A stretch of DNA of 64,000 bases, from positions 53,568 through 117,567 of the forward strand of contig NZ_RSEJ01000020.1 in NCBI RefSeq assembly GCF_009910675.1, in the 5' to 3' direction. Made by a program: the position numbers and the translations under genes. Source of the stretch: Photobacterium alginatilyticum. GTDB lineage: Bacteria; Pseudomonadota; Gammaproteobacteria; Enterobacterales; Vibrionaceae. The notes below the pieces were generated by a model. The model searched no databases. It had not been told where the DNA came from and saw nothing but the letters and a program-made list of their open reading frames with translations. Below, piece after piece: positions 35,350 through 42,726 of the stretch. Every line of letters starts with the position of its first letter. Within the stretch, counting starts at the first letter, position 1.

Positions 35350-35369
35350 GCTCGATAACTGCATCAGGG
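35350..35369 (+). repeat. Truncated third copy of the structured repeat
   Basis: The 20 bases GCTCGATAACTGCATCAGGG match 19 of 20 bases of the 5' half of copy A (35184-35203). The apical hairpin and 3' half are missing. This suggests a deletion or partial duplication within the glnB-yitT gap. Confidence 0.6.
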
Positions 35370-35384
35370 CGTTATGTAGAGAAC

Positions 35385-35415
35385 AAAAAAGGCTTGCCGG
35401 ATGGCAAGCCTTTTT
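35385..35415. terminator. Bidirectional terminator between glnB and the yitT-type gene
   Basis: AAAAAGGCTTGCC, a GGAT loop and GGCAAGCCTTTTT. A/T runs on both sides allow use by glnB (+) and the yitT-type gene (-). Confidence 0.88.
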
Positions 35416-35433
35416 CATGAATAGTCGATTGTG

Positions 35434-36051
35434 TTAGTTACAGCTGGTGAGCGCCTGACCACTGTAGCGCCCCGGCTTGTGGTTCATGGCCAGCACCAGG
35501 TTCAGCAGGACAGCACCGAGTACGGACAGGACCAAGACCATTGGACTGACCAGGAAAAAAGAAGCGACCAGGATGCAGGTATCAATCCCCATTTGCAATT
35601 TGCCTGCTGACAGACCAAATTTTTCCTGTAAAAACAGCACCAGTACATTAAAGCCGCCAAGACTGGTCTGGTGACGAAACAGGATCAGCATGCCCAGTCC
35701 CATAAGCAGGCCGCCGATTGCTGCGCAGTAGAGTGGTTCAAGTCGACTGATCTCAAGGACATGGTGAAGGTTATCAGTGATCACCGAGACTAAGCCGCCA
35801 GAAATGATACTGGTGATGGCAAAGCTCTTGCCCATTCTAAACCAGGCCATGAGATAGAATGGTGTATTTAACAGGAAATACAGCTGGCCGAAAGAAAGGT
35901 CGACAAACTGGCTAAGGAGGAGTGCCAGTCCCGTTGTGCCGCCTGTTAGTAAGTCAGCCTGCTGGAGAAAGAAAACACCCTGGGAAACGATGAACGTACC
36001 GGTCAGAATAGCAATAATGTTTTCTTTCAGTGAATGATGATAACCGCTCAA
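35434..36051 (-). CDS. YitT-family membrane protein
   Basis: A 205-residue protein with about five or six hydrophobic segments of the YitT/DUF161 family (TGGTTGLALLLSQ, SLGGFNVLVLFLQEKFGLSAGKLQM). The function is unknown. No ATG gives a sensible start: I choose TTG at 36051, because AAGGAGT lies six bases upstream on the minus strand. The frame opens at another TTG at 36081, without a ribosome-binding site. Confidence 0.75.
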   Translation of the reverse strand: MSGYHHSLKENIIAILTGTFIVSQGVFFLQQADLLTGGTTGLALLLSQFVDLSFGQLYFLLNTPFYLMAWFRMGKSFAITSIISGGLVSVITDNLHHVLEISRLEPLYCAAIGGLLMGLGMLILFRHQTSLGGFNVLVLFLQEKFGLSAGKLQMGIDTCILVASFFLVSPMVLVLSVLGAVLLNLVLAMNHKPGRYSGQALTSCN

Positions 36052-36238
36052 ATGTACACTCCTTATATCAGAAGCGCGCAATAATAAGGGGGAACCCGGG
36101 GAAAACGAAATTGTTGCCGCAAACAGTCAGAACATGGCTGTAAGAAATGTTTTACGCGATCGTAAAATATTAATTTTCATGTTTACTTGTAATATGATGC
36201 AATTAGCATGAATTGTAATGGTGATTGATTCATCAAGA

Positions 36239-36251
36239 TGAAAAAAATTCA
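36239..36251 (+). promoter_or_regulatory. MetR-type site upstream of glyA
   Basis: TGAAAAAAATTCA fits the MetR box TGAANNNNNTTCA exactly. In E. coli glyA is activated by MetR, so the placement makes sense. The run of As could also produce the match by chance. Confidence 0.45.
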
Positions 36252-36308
36252 TGCAGCCATCGAAAATAAACATGCAGAACGACTAAGAAAAAGTGCCTCG
36301 AGGACTAT

Positions 36309-36322
36309 CTGATTTAGATCAA
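36309..36322 (+). promoter_or_regulatory. Possible FNR-type site upstream of glyA
   Basis: CTGAT-TTAG-ATCAA matches the FNR box TTGAT-N4-ATCAA at nine of ten positions. It lies about 20-30 bases ahead of a TATATA-like -10 (36342-36347). Confidence 0.35.
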
Positions 36323-36355
36323 ATTCTGTAAGATGGCGAATTATATACAGGTGCG

Positions 36356-36371
36356 ACGAAAACGTTTGCGT
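36356..36371 (+). promoter_or_regulatory. PurR box in the glyA leader
   Basis: ACGAAAACGTTTGCGT differs from the PurR consensus at one position. It lies just after the likely glyA promoter, so repression by PurR is expected, as in E. coli. A CTAGGC/GCCTAG hairpin follows at 36372-36386. Confidence 0.75.
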
Positions 36372-36504
36372 CTAGGCGGGGCCTAGGTTTGTGTTTTTCG
36401 AATTGCACCGAAGATTTATGATTACCACCGATTCACACAAGGATCTGAATTTTTCAGGTACTTCTGTCAATTTGTATGAGAACAATCTGAGTCAGGAGAT
36501 ACAG

Positions 36505-37755
36505 ATGCTAAAACGCGACATGAATATTGCCGATTATGACGCAGAACTTTTTGCAGCCATTCAGGAAGAAACTGCGCGTCAGGAAGAGCACATCGAGTTA
36601 ATTGCCTCTGAAAACTACACCAGCCCACGTGTAATGGAAGCGCAAGGTTCTCAGCTGACGAATAAATACGCCGAAGGTTATCCAGGCAAGCGTTATTATG
36701 GCGGTTGTGAGTATGTCGACAAAGCTGAGCAGCTCGCCATCGAGCGCGCCTGTCAGCTATTCGGCGCAGAATATGCGAACGTTCAGCCGCACTCTGGCTC
36801 ACAGGCCAACAACGCGGTTTACATGGCACTGCTGAATGCTGGTGATACGGTATTGGGTATGAGCCTGGCACACGGTGGTCACCTGACTCACGGCTCTCCG
36901 GTAAACTTCTCGGGCAAGCTATACAACATCATTCCTTACGGCATTGATGAAAGTGGTCAGATTGACTACGAAGAGATGGAAGCCTTAGCCCTGGAGCACA
37001 AGCCGAAGATGATCATCGGTGGCTTCTCTGCCTACTCTCAGATTGTTGACTGGAAACGCATGCGTGAAATTGCCGACAAAGTTGGCGCGTACTTCTTTGT
37101 TGATATGGCGCACGTTGCCGGCCTGATTGCTGCTGGTGTTTACCCGAACCCTGTTCCTCATGCTCACGTCGTCACTACTACAACGCACAAGACACTGGCT
37201 GGCCCTCGCGGTGGCCTGATCCTGTCAAGCGAAGGCGAAGAGCTTTACAAGAAGCTGAACTCAGCGGTATTCCCTGGTGGCCAGGGTGGTCCTCTGATGC
37301 ACGTGATTGCCGCTAAAGCGGTTGCCTTCAAAGAAGCAATGGAACCTGAGTTCAAAGCCTATCAGGCACGTGTGGTTGAAAATGCCAAAGCGATGGTTGC
37401 CGAGTTTACCGAGCGTGGCTACAAGATCGTTTCAGGCGGTACCGAAAACCACCTGTTCCTGGTTGATCTGATTGACAAGGGCATCACAGGTAAAGAGGCC
37501 GATGCGGCACTGGGTGAAGCTAACATCACAGTAAACAAGAACAGTGTACCTAACGATCCTCGTAGCCCGTTTGTAACTTCGGGTATCCGTCTGGGTACAC
37601 CTGCTATTACCCGTCGTGGTTTCTCGGCAGATGAAGCTAAACAGCTTGCTGGCTGGATCTGTGATGTTCTGGACAACATTGACAAGCCAGAAGTGATTGA
37701 AGCGACCAAGGCGAAGGTACTGGAGATTTGTAAGCGTCTACCTGTTTACGCTTAA
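36505..37755 (+). CDS. glyA: Serine hydroxymethyltransferase
   Basis: A 416-residue PLP enzyme interconverting serine and glycine and loading one-carbon units on tetrahydrofolate. The PLP lysine is in TTTTHKTLAGPRGG, and the N-terminus MLKRDMNIADYD is as in E. coli. I start at ATG 36505, six bases after AGGAGA; the frame reaches back to 36391 without support. Regulatory sites upstream link it to purine and methionine control. Confidence 0.97.
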   Translation: MLKRDMNIADYDAELFAAIQEETARQEEHIELIASENYTSPRVMEAQGSQLTNKYAEGYPGKRYYGGCEYVDKAEQLAIERACQLFGAEYANVQPHSGSQANNAVYMALLNAGDTVLGMSLAHGGHLTHGSPVNFSGKLYNIIPYGIDESGQIDYEEMEALALEHKPKMIIGGFSAYSQIVDWKRMREIADKVGAYFFVDMAHVAGLIAAGVYPNPVPHAHVVTTTTHKTLAGPRGGLILSSEGEELYKKLNSAVFPGGQGGPLMHVIAAKAVAFKEAMEPEFKAYQARVVENAKAMVAEFTERGYKIVSGGTENHLFLVDLIDKGITGKEADAALGEANITVNKNSVPNDPRSPFVTSGIRLGTPAITRRGFSADEAKQLAGWICDVLDNIDKPEVIEATKAKVLEICKRLPVYA

Positions 37756-37772
37756 TAGCGCCTCACCTCTTT

Positions 37773-37856
37773 GCTATTTAGTCCAATACCAGCATCGGAA
37801 GTGCTCATTTATACTTATAAACTGCGCGCTTCCTTTTTGCTCTTGAACGAAATAGC
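37773..37856 (+). repeat. Structured intergenic repeat, copy B
   Basis: Homologous to copy A at 35179. The outer stem (37773-37786 with 37843-37856) has 12 of 14 pairs. The inner stem GGAAGTGC (37797-37804) with GCGCTTCC (37826-37833) has eight pairs. The apical hairpin is TTTAT-ACTT-ATAAA. Three inner pairs differ from copy A by compensatory changes (A-T to G-C, two G-C to A-T), so pairing is conserved. It lies downstream of glyA, followed by CTTTTT. Confidence 0.75.
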
Positions 37857-37928
37857 GTCGAGCTGAGGTACTATATGATTAAGTGGCAGATACGAAATGT
37901 AGTTTGAAGCTAGTACTTTGAATCTGAT

Positions 37929-37962
37929 AAAACGGCACCTGCTTAAGGTGCCGTTTTGCTTT
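37929..37962 (+). terminator. Terminator between glyA and nrdR
   Basis: AAAACGGCACCT pairs with AGGTGCCGTTTT around GCTTA, followed by GCTTTGG. Confidence 0.75.
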
Positions 37963-38053
37963 GGTAAGCCAGAATAATAAGAAAAACCATTCTTATATTC
38001 TCAATAACCGATTGAAATGAGTTACACTGAGTCGACGAATTTTAGGAGGCAAG

Positions 38054-38503
38054 ATGCATTGTCCTTTTTGTGGTGCAAATGACACCAAAGTAATCGATTC
38101 CCGTCTGGTTGCAGACGGCCATCAAGTCCGTCGTCGCCGTCAGTGTCTGGCTTGTAATGAGCGCTACACGACGTTTGAAACCGCTGAGTTAGTCATGCCT
38201 CGGGTGATTAAGACCAACGGTAACCGTGACCCGTTCAACGAAGACAAGCTTCGTGGCGGGATCCAGCGCGCGCTGGAAAAACGACCGGTGAGTGCTGATG
38301 ACATCGAACGTGCCATCAATACGATCAAGTCTCGTCTTCGTGCGACGGGCGAGCGTGAAGTACCGTCAGAGATGATAGGAAACTTGGTGATGGAAGCGCT
38401 TAAAGAGCTGGATAAGGTTGCCTATATCCGGTTTGCCTCTGTGTACCGTAGTTTTGAAGATATTCGTGAATTTGGCGAAGAAATCGCCAAGTTAGAGAAG
38501 TAA
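38054..38503 (+). CDS. nrdR: Transcriptional repressor NrdR
   Basis: A 149-residue repressor of ribonucleotide reductase genes. It has an N-terminal zinc ribbon (MHCPFCG ... CLACNERYTTFE) and an ATP-cone domain (about 49-139) that senses ATP/dATP. The ATG follows TTAGGAGGCAAG, a strong ribosome-binding site. As in E. coli, it is the first gene before ribD. Confidence 0.97.
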   Translation: MHCPFCGANDTKVIDSRLVADGHQVRRRRQCLACNERYTTFETAELVMPRVIKTNGNRDPFNEDKLRGGIQRALEKRPVSADDIERAINTIKSRLRATGEREVPSEMIGNLVMEALKELDKVAYIRFASVYRSFEDIREFGEEIAKLEK

Positions 38504-38547
38504 GCGGCGTTAGCGGCAGTTACCTGCCAGCTAACGCCTTCAAATGA

Positions 38548-39684
38548 ATGCAAAGCCAGATGTTCTCACCCATAGATCATGCCATGATGCTGCGTGCCAT
38601 TGAGTTGGCAAAACGTGGCCGTTTTACAACAGCTCCGAACCCAAGTGTTGGTTGTGTGATAGCCCACGGCGATAGTATTGTCGGGGAAGGTTACCATTAC
38701 CAGGCTGGTCAGCCGCATGCCGAAGTGTTTGCGCTGCGTGCTGCGGGCGATAAGGCCCGGGGAGCCACTGCCTATGTCACGCTTGAGCCTTGTTCTCACT
38801 ATGGACGCACACCGCCTTGTGCCGAAGCGCTGGTTAAGGCCAAGGTATCACGGGTTGTGTGCGCGATGGTTGATCCTAACCCGCAAGTAGCAGGGCGCGG
38901 TATCGAGATGTTGCAGGTGGCCGGAATCGAAGTCCAGACCGGTCTGCTTGAAGCTGATGCCCAGGCACTGAACCCCGGTTTTATCAAGCGAATGAAAACC
39001 GGGATGCCGTATGTGCAACTGAAGTTGGCATCGAGCCTTGATGGCCGCACGGCATTATCGAATGGCCAGAGCAAGTGGATCACGGGGGCGGCTGCCCGTG
39101 CGGACGTACAGCGCTTTCGTGCCAGGGCCGGTGCAATTCTTTCAACCAGTGCGACCGTACTGGCCGATGACCCTTCGCTAAATATTCGCTGGGACGAGCT
39201 GGGTAAAGAGGTACAGCGTGACTATCCGCAGGCGGCTGTACGCCAGCCTTGCAGGGTGGTGATTGACAGCCAGAACCGGGTATCGCCGGCCCATAAACTG
39301 GTTCACCTGCCGGGCAAAACGATTTTGGCGCGTTGTGAACAAGGCAATGAGGCGTGGCCACAGGCTGTTGAGCAGTTACTGGTACCGGCAACCGAAGCCG
39401 GAGGTCCGCTCGATTTGCCAGCGCTGATGAAGGCACTGTCTGAGCAGGATATCAATCACATCTGGGTTGAGGCCGGTGCCGGGCTTGCCGGCGCATTGCT
39501 GTCGGCGGAGCTGGTTGACGAGCTGATTATTTACCAGGCACCTAAACTGATGGGAAGTGACAGCCGCGGGCTGGTTGATTTGCAGGGGCTGACGGCAATG
39601 TCTCAGGTCCCTGAGCTGGCTATCAGTGATGTTCGGATGGTCGGGCCGGATATCCGGATCACTGCCCGAGTCAAACACGTTTAA
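38548..39684 (+). CDS. ribD: Bifunctional riboflavin deaminase/reductase
   Basis: A 378-residue enzyme for the second and third steps of riboflavin synthesis from GTP. The deaminase domain (about 1-145) has the zinc motifs HAEVFAL and PCSHYGRTPPC; the C-terminal NADPH reductase domain contains KLASSLDGRTAL and GAGLAGALL. The start is ATG 38548 or ATG 38560, neither with a good ribosome-binding site. It is followed by ribE after 25 bases. Confidence 0.95.
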   Translation: MQSQMFSPIDHAMMLRAIELAKRGRFTTAPNPSVGCVIAHGDSIVGEGYHYQAGQPHAEVFALRAAGDKARGATAYVTLEPCSHYGRTPPCAEALVKAKVSRVVCAMVDPNPQVAGRGIEMLQVAGIEVQTGLLEADAQALNPGFIKRMKTGMPYVQLKLASSLDGRTALSNGQSKWITGAAARADVQRFRARAGAILSTSATVLADDPSLNIRWDELGKEVQRDYPQAAVRQPCRVVIDSQNRVSPAHKLVHLPGKTILARCEQGNEAWPQAVEQLLVPATEAGGPLDLPALMKALSEQDINHIWVEAGAGLAGALLSAELVDELIIYQAPKLMGSDSRGLVDLQGLTAMSQVPELAISDVRMVGPDIRITARVKHV

Positions 39685-39709
39685 CGAGCAATTCAAGGAA
39701 TTTTAATTC

Positions 39710-40366
39710 ATGTTTACTGGCATTATCGAAGCTGTAGGTACGATTACGGCCCTGACACCGAAAGGTGCGGATATTTCTGTCACGGTCGATGCCGGCAAGC
39801 TCGATCTATCCGATGTTAAATTGGGTGACAGTATTGCAACCAACGGGGTATGCCTGACCGTCGTTGAGCTGACCGGTAGCGGTTATGTTGCCGATCTCTC
39901 TTTGGAAACTCTCCAGCGTACTGCTTTTGCCAACTACAAGGCGGGACAGAGGGCCAACCTGGAAAAAGCGATGTTGCCGACGACCCGTTTCGGCGGCCAT
40001 ATGGTTTCCGGACATGTTGACGATGTCGCTGAAATTATCGAGCGTACCCATACCGGACGAGCGATAGAGTTTTGGGTCAGTGCCCCTGAGCATCTGGCTA
40101 AATATATTTCGGAGAAAGGCTCGGTATCTGTCGATGGTATCAGCCTGACCGTCAACGCGATCCGTGGCAATGAGTTCAAGCTGACAATTGTGCCGCATAC
40201 CGCGGCGGAAACGACAATGGAATCTTTTAAAGCGGGGCGCAAAGTCAACCTGGAGGTTGATGTGATTGCCCGCTACCTAGAGCGTTTGATGCTAGGTGAG
40301 AAAGCCGCAGATAAAAAGTCGGAAGTTACCATGGACCTACTGGCAAAAACTGGGTTCTTAGGATAG
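39710..40366 (+). CDS. ribE: Riboflavin synthase, alpha chain
   Basis: A 218-residue enzyme dismutating two lumazine molecules to riboflavin. The sequence starts with the family hallmark MFTGIIEAVG and contains two lumazine-binding repeats (about 1-90 and 98-195; GVCLTV, SVDGISLTVN). The gene is named ribC in E. coli. AAGGAATTTTAATTC precedes the ATG. It lies between ribD and ribB. Confidence 0.96.
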   Translation: MFTGIIEAVGTITALTPKGADISVTVDAGKLDLSDVKLGDSIATNGVCLTVVELTGSGYVADLSLETLQRTAFANYKAGQRANLEKAMLPTTRFGGHMVSGHVDDVAEIIERTHTGRAIEFWVSAPEHLAKYISEKGSVSVDGISLTVNAIRGNEFKLTIVPHTAAETTMESFKAGRKVNLEVDVIARYLERLMLGEKAADKKSEVTMDLLAKTGFLG

Positions 40367-40389
40367 AGCATTAGGATAAGGGTATTGTT

Positions 40390-41493
40390 ATGGCGTTAAG
40401 CAGTGCAAAAGAAATAATCGAAGATATCCGCCTGGGTAAGATGGTTATCCTCATGGATGATGAAGATCGCGAAAATGAAGGTGATCTGATCATGGCATCG
40501 GAGAAAATCACGCCCGAAGCGGTGAACTTTATGGCGACCAACGGCCGGGGCCTGATTTGCCTGACCTTGACCCAGACGCGCTGCAAGCAGCTTAACCTGC
40601 CGCTGATGGTGCAGGATAATACCGAGCAGTTCAGTACCAATTTTACGGTATCGATTGAGGCGGCCGAGGGAGTGACCACCGGGATCTCCGCGGCAGACCG
40701 TGCCCGTACCGTTCAGGCGGCGGTGGCAGAGGATGCCACTGCGGCCGATATTGTTATGCCGGGACACATCTTTCCGTTAATGGCTCAGGAAGGCGGTGTG
40801 CTTGCACGCGCCGGCCATACTGAAGCCGGTTGTGATGTTGCCCGCCTGGCGGGTCTGGAGCCATCCAGCGTGATTGTCGAGATCCTCAATGAAGACGGCA
40901 CGATGGCTCGTCGCCCTGACTTGGAAGTGTTTGCCGAAAAACATGGCCTGAAACTGGGTACCATTGCTGATCTTATCGAATACCGTAACAACAACGAAAC
41001 GACGATTGAACGTGTGGCGGAATGCCGACTGCCGACAGAGTTTGGCGAGTTCGACATGATCACCTACCGTGATACGATCGACAATGAAGTTCATTATGCA
41101 CTGCGTAAGGGGGATGTGGCCCCCGAGTCATCGACATTGGTTCGTGTTCACCTGCAAGATACGTTCAAAGATATTCTTCACTCGGGCGCGTCGCAGTGGA
41201 CTTTGCCTGCAGCCATGAAGCGTATTGCTGACGAAGGTGGTGTGCTGGTAGTACTGAGCAAGCACGAGCCACAAGAAGCGGTGATCACCAAGCTGAAACA
41301 GCTGGCCGCACAGGAAGAGGGCAAACCGGTGGTGAAGCTGAATCCGAAAGATCAGTCTCGTCAGGTGGGGGTGGGCTCTCAGATCCTATCTGATCTGGGG
41401 GTGTCGAAAATGCGACTGCTGTCGTCTTCTACCCAGCGTTACCATTCGCTGTCAGGCTTTGGCCTGGAAGTCGTTGAGTATATCTGCGAGTAA
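40390..41493 (+). CDS. ribB: 3,4-dihydroxy-2-butanone-4-phosphate synthase with a degenerate GTP cyclohydrolase II domain
   Basis: A 367-residue protein. The N-terminal ~205 residues are a full DHBP synthase (DDEDRENEGDLIMAS, GHTEAGCDVARLAG), making the four-carbon precursor from ribulose-5-phosphate. The C-terminal ~160 residues align with GTP cyclohydrolase II (PTEFGEFDMITYRD...KGDVAPESSTLVRVH), but the zinc cysteines are missing. Where RibA has HSECLTGD...CDCG, this reads HLQDTFKD...ASQWT. It is therefore not expected to act as a cyclohydrolase; a separate ribA is expected elsewhere. Similar proteins were named RibBX in the literature as far as I recall. Confidence 0.93.
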   Translation: MALSSAKEIIEDIRLGKMVILMDDEDRENEGDLIMASEKITPEAVNFMATNGRGLICLTLTQTRCKQLNLPLMVQDNTEQFSTNFTVSIEAAEGVTTGISAADRARTVQAAVAEDATAADIVMPGHIFPLMAQEGGVLARAGHTEAGCDVARLAGLEPSSVIVEILNEDGTMARRPDLEVFAEKHGLKLGTIADLIEYRNNNETTIERVAECRLPTEFGEFDMITYRDTIDNEVHYALRKGDVAPESSTLVRVHLQDTFKDILHSGASQWTLPAAMKRIADEGGVLVVLSKHEPQEAVITKLKQLAAQEEGKPVVKLNPKDQSRQVGVGSQILSDLGVSKMRLLSSSTQRYHSLSGFGLEVVEYICE

Positions 41494-41502
41494 ATCAGTA
41501 GG

Positions 41503-41530
41503 CGGGCCGGTATCGACTGGCCTGTTTTTT
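41503..41530 (+). terminator. Terminator after ribB
   Basis: CGGGCCGGT and ACTGGCCTG pair (two G-T wobbles) around ATCG, followed by six Ts. It separates ribDEB from ribH. Confidence 0.75.
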
Positions 41531-41651
41531 CTTTCTCCTGTTGCTGCTTAGCTGCGGCCCAGGAGGTTATTTTGATAATACCGGTGAGAAATACGCGCTT
41601 ATCACCTGCTATGACCGATTATTTATTCACCCTGAGCCGGTGAGATGTCAA

Positions 41652-41680
41652 TTGGTATAACTTTTAAAGTGTGATAGACT
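41652..41680 (+). promoter_or_regulatory. Probable ribH promoter
   Basis: TTGGTA (41652-41657), 17 bases and TAGACT (41675-41680). It lies after the ribB terminator and 45 bases before the ribH start. I looked for an FMN riboswitch in this gap and saw none of its conserved segments. Confidence 0.5.
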
Positions 41681-41724
41681 CCCGCGGTTTCTCAAACCGG
41701 AAAGACATAGTCACAGGAAGGCCC

Positions 41725-42195
41725 ATGAAGGTAATTGAAGGCGCCATCGCGGCACCAAATGCAAAAGTTGCTATCGTAATCGCACGCTTCAACAGCTTTA
41801 TCAACGAAAGCCTGCTTTCAGGTGCGTTGGACGCACTGAAACGTCAAGGTCAGGTAAGCGATGAAAATATCACTGTTGTTCGTTGCCCTGGTGCATACGA
41901 GCTTCCACTGGTTGCCCAGCAGGTTGCCAAGAGCGATCGTTACGATGCAATCGTGGCGCTAGGCTCTGTGATCCGTGGCGGTACGCCACACTTTGATTAT
42001 GTTGCCGGTGAGTGTAATAAAGGTCTGGCGCAGATCGCTCTTGAGTTTAATACTCCGGTAGCGTTCGGTGTTCTGACTGTAGATTCAATCGAACAAGCCA
42101 TTGAGCGTGCCGGTACCAAGGCTGGTAATAAAGGGGCAGAGGCTGCACTAAGCGCGCTTGAAATGGTTAATGTCCTGTCCCAAATCGAATCCTAA
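41725..42195 (+). CDS. ribH: 6,7-dimethyl-8-ribityllumazine synthase
   Basis: A 156-residue enzyme joining the RibB product with the RibD product (ribE in E. coli). Family motifs are ARFNSFINESLLSGALDAL, PGAYELPL and GVLTVDSIEQAIERAGTKAGNKG. I start at ATG 41725, five bases after AGGAAG; the frame opens at 41671. Its stop lies just before nusB. Confidence 0.96.
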   Translation: MKVIEGAIAAPNAKVAIVIARFNSFINESLLSGALDALKRQGQVSDENITVVRCPGAYELPLVAQQVAKSDRYDAIVALGSVIRGGTPHFDYVAGECNKGLAQIALEFNTPVAFGVLTVDSIEQAIERAGTKAGNKGAEAALSALEMVNVLSQIES

Positions 42196-42206
42196 TGGGG
42201 GTTACT

Positions 42207-42662
42207 GTGAAACCAGCCGCACGTCGAAATGCACGTCACTTTGCTATCCAAGCTATTTATTCTTGGCAGATCACTAAGGGCAATGTTGCCGATATTGAGC
42301 AACACTTCCTTTCTGGCGATAAATTTGAAGAAGAAGAGCACCAGGCTGAAGCGCCTGAGCTGGCAGCACCGCATACTGACGTTGCTTACTTCCGTGACCT
42401 GTTAACAGGTGTGGTTCTGAACCATCAGGAACTGGACAGCAAAATGCGTCCGTACCTGTCTCGTCCGCTACAGGACCTGGATCAGATGGAACTTGCGTTA
42501 CTTCGTCTTGCTATGTACGAAATGACCAAGCGTGATGATGTACCATACAAAGTGGTGATCAACGAAGCTATCGAACTGGCCAAGGCCTTCGGTGCGGAAG
42601 ACAGCCACAAGTTTGTAAACGGTGTGCTGGATAAAGCGGCACCGACACTTCGCAAGAAGTAA
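42207..42662 (+). CDS. nusB: Transcription antitermination/ribosomal RNA protein NusB
   Basis: A 151-residue all-helical protein that binds boxA with NusE/S10. The C-terminus ELAKAFGAEDSHKFVNGVLDKAAP is diagnostic. I choose the GTG at 42207 (MKPAARRNARHFA, as in E. coli), five bases after GGGGG, over the ATG at 42195 that overlaps the ribH stop. Translation is probably coupled to ribH. Confidence 0.94.
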   Translation: MKPAARRNARHFAIQAIYSWQITKGNVADIEQHFLSGDKFEEEEHQAEAPELAAPHTDVAYFRDLLTGVVLNHQELDSKMRPYLSRPLQDLDQMELALLRLAMYEMTKRDDVPYKVVINEAIELAKAFGAEDSHKFVNGVLDKAAPTLRKK

Positions 42663-42679
42663 TCGAATACGATTCTAGA

Positions 42680-42703
42680 GGGCCAGCTTAGCTGGCCTTT
42701 TTT
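42680..42703 (+). terminator. Terminator between nusB and thiL
   Basis: GGCCAGC, TTA and GCTGGCC, followed by six Ts. It sits only 24 bases before the thiL ATG, so thiL expression must rely on read-through or on a promoter I cannot see. Confidence 0.85.
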
Positions 42704-42726
42704 CTGTCTTTAATTTGAAAAACAGT

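Noticed and set aside
41531..41724. FMN riboswitch upstream of ribH
   Set aside because: The conserved segments of the FMN aptamer are absent; a plain promoter explains the region.
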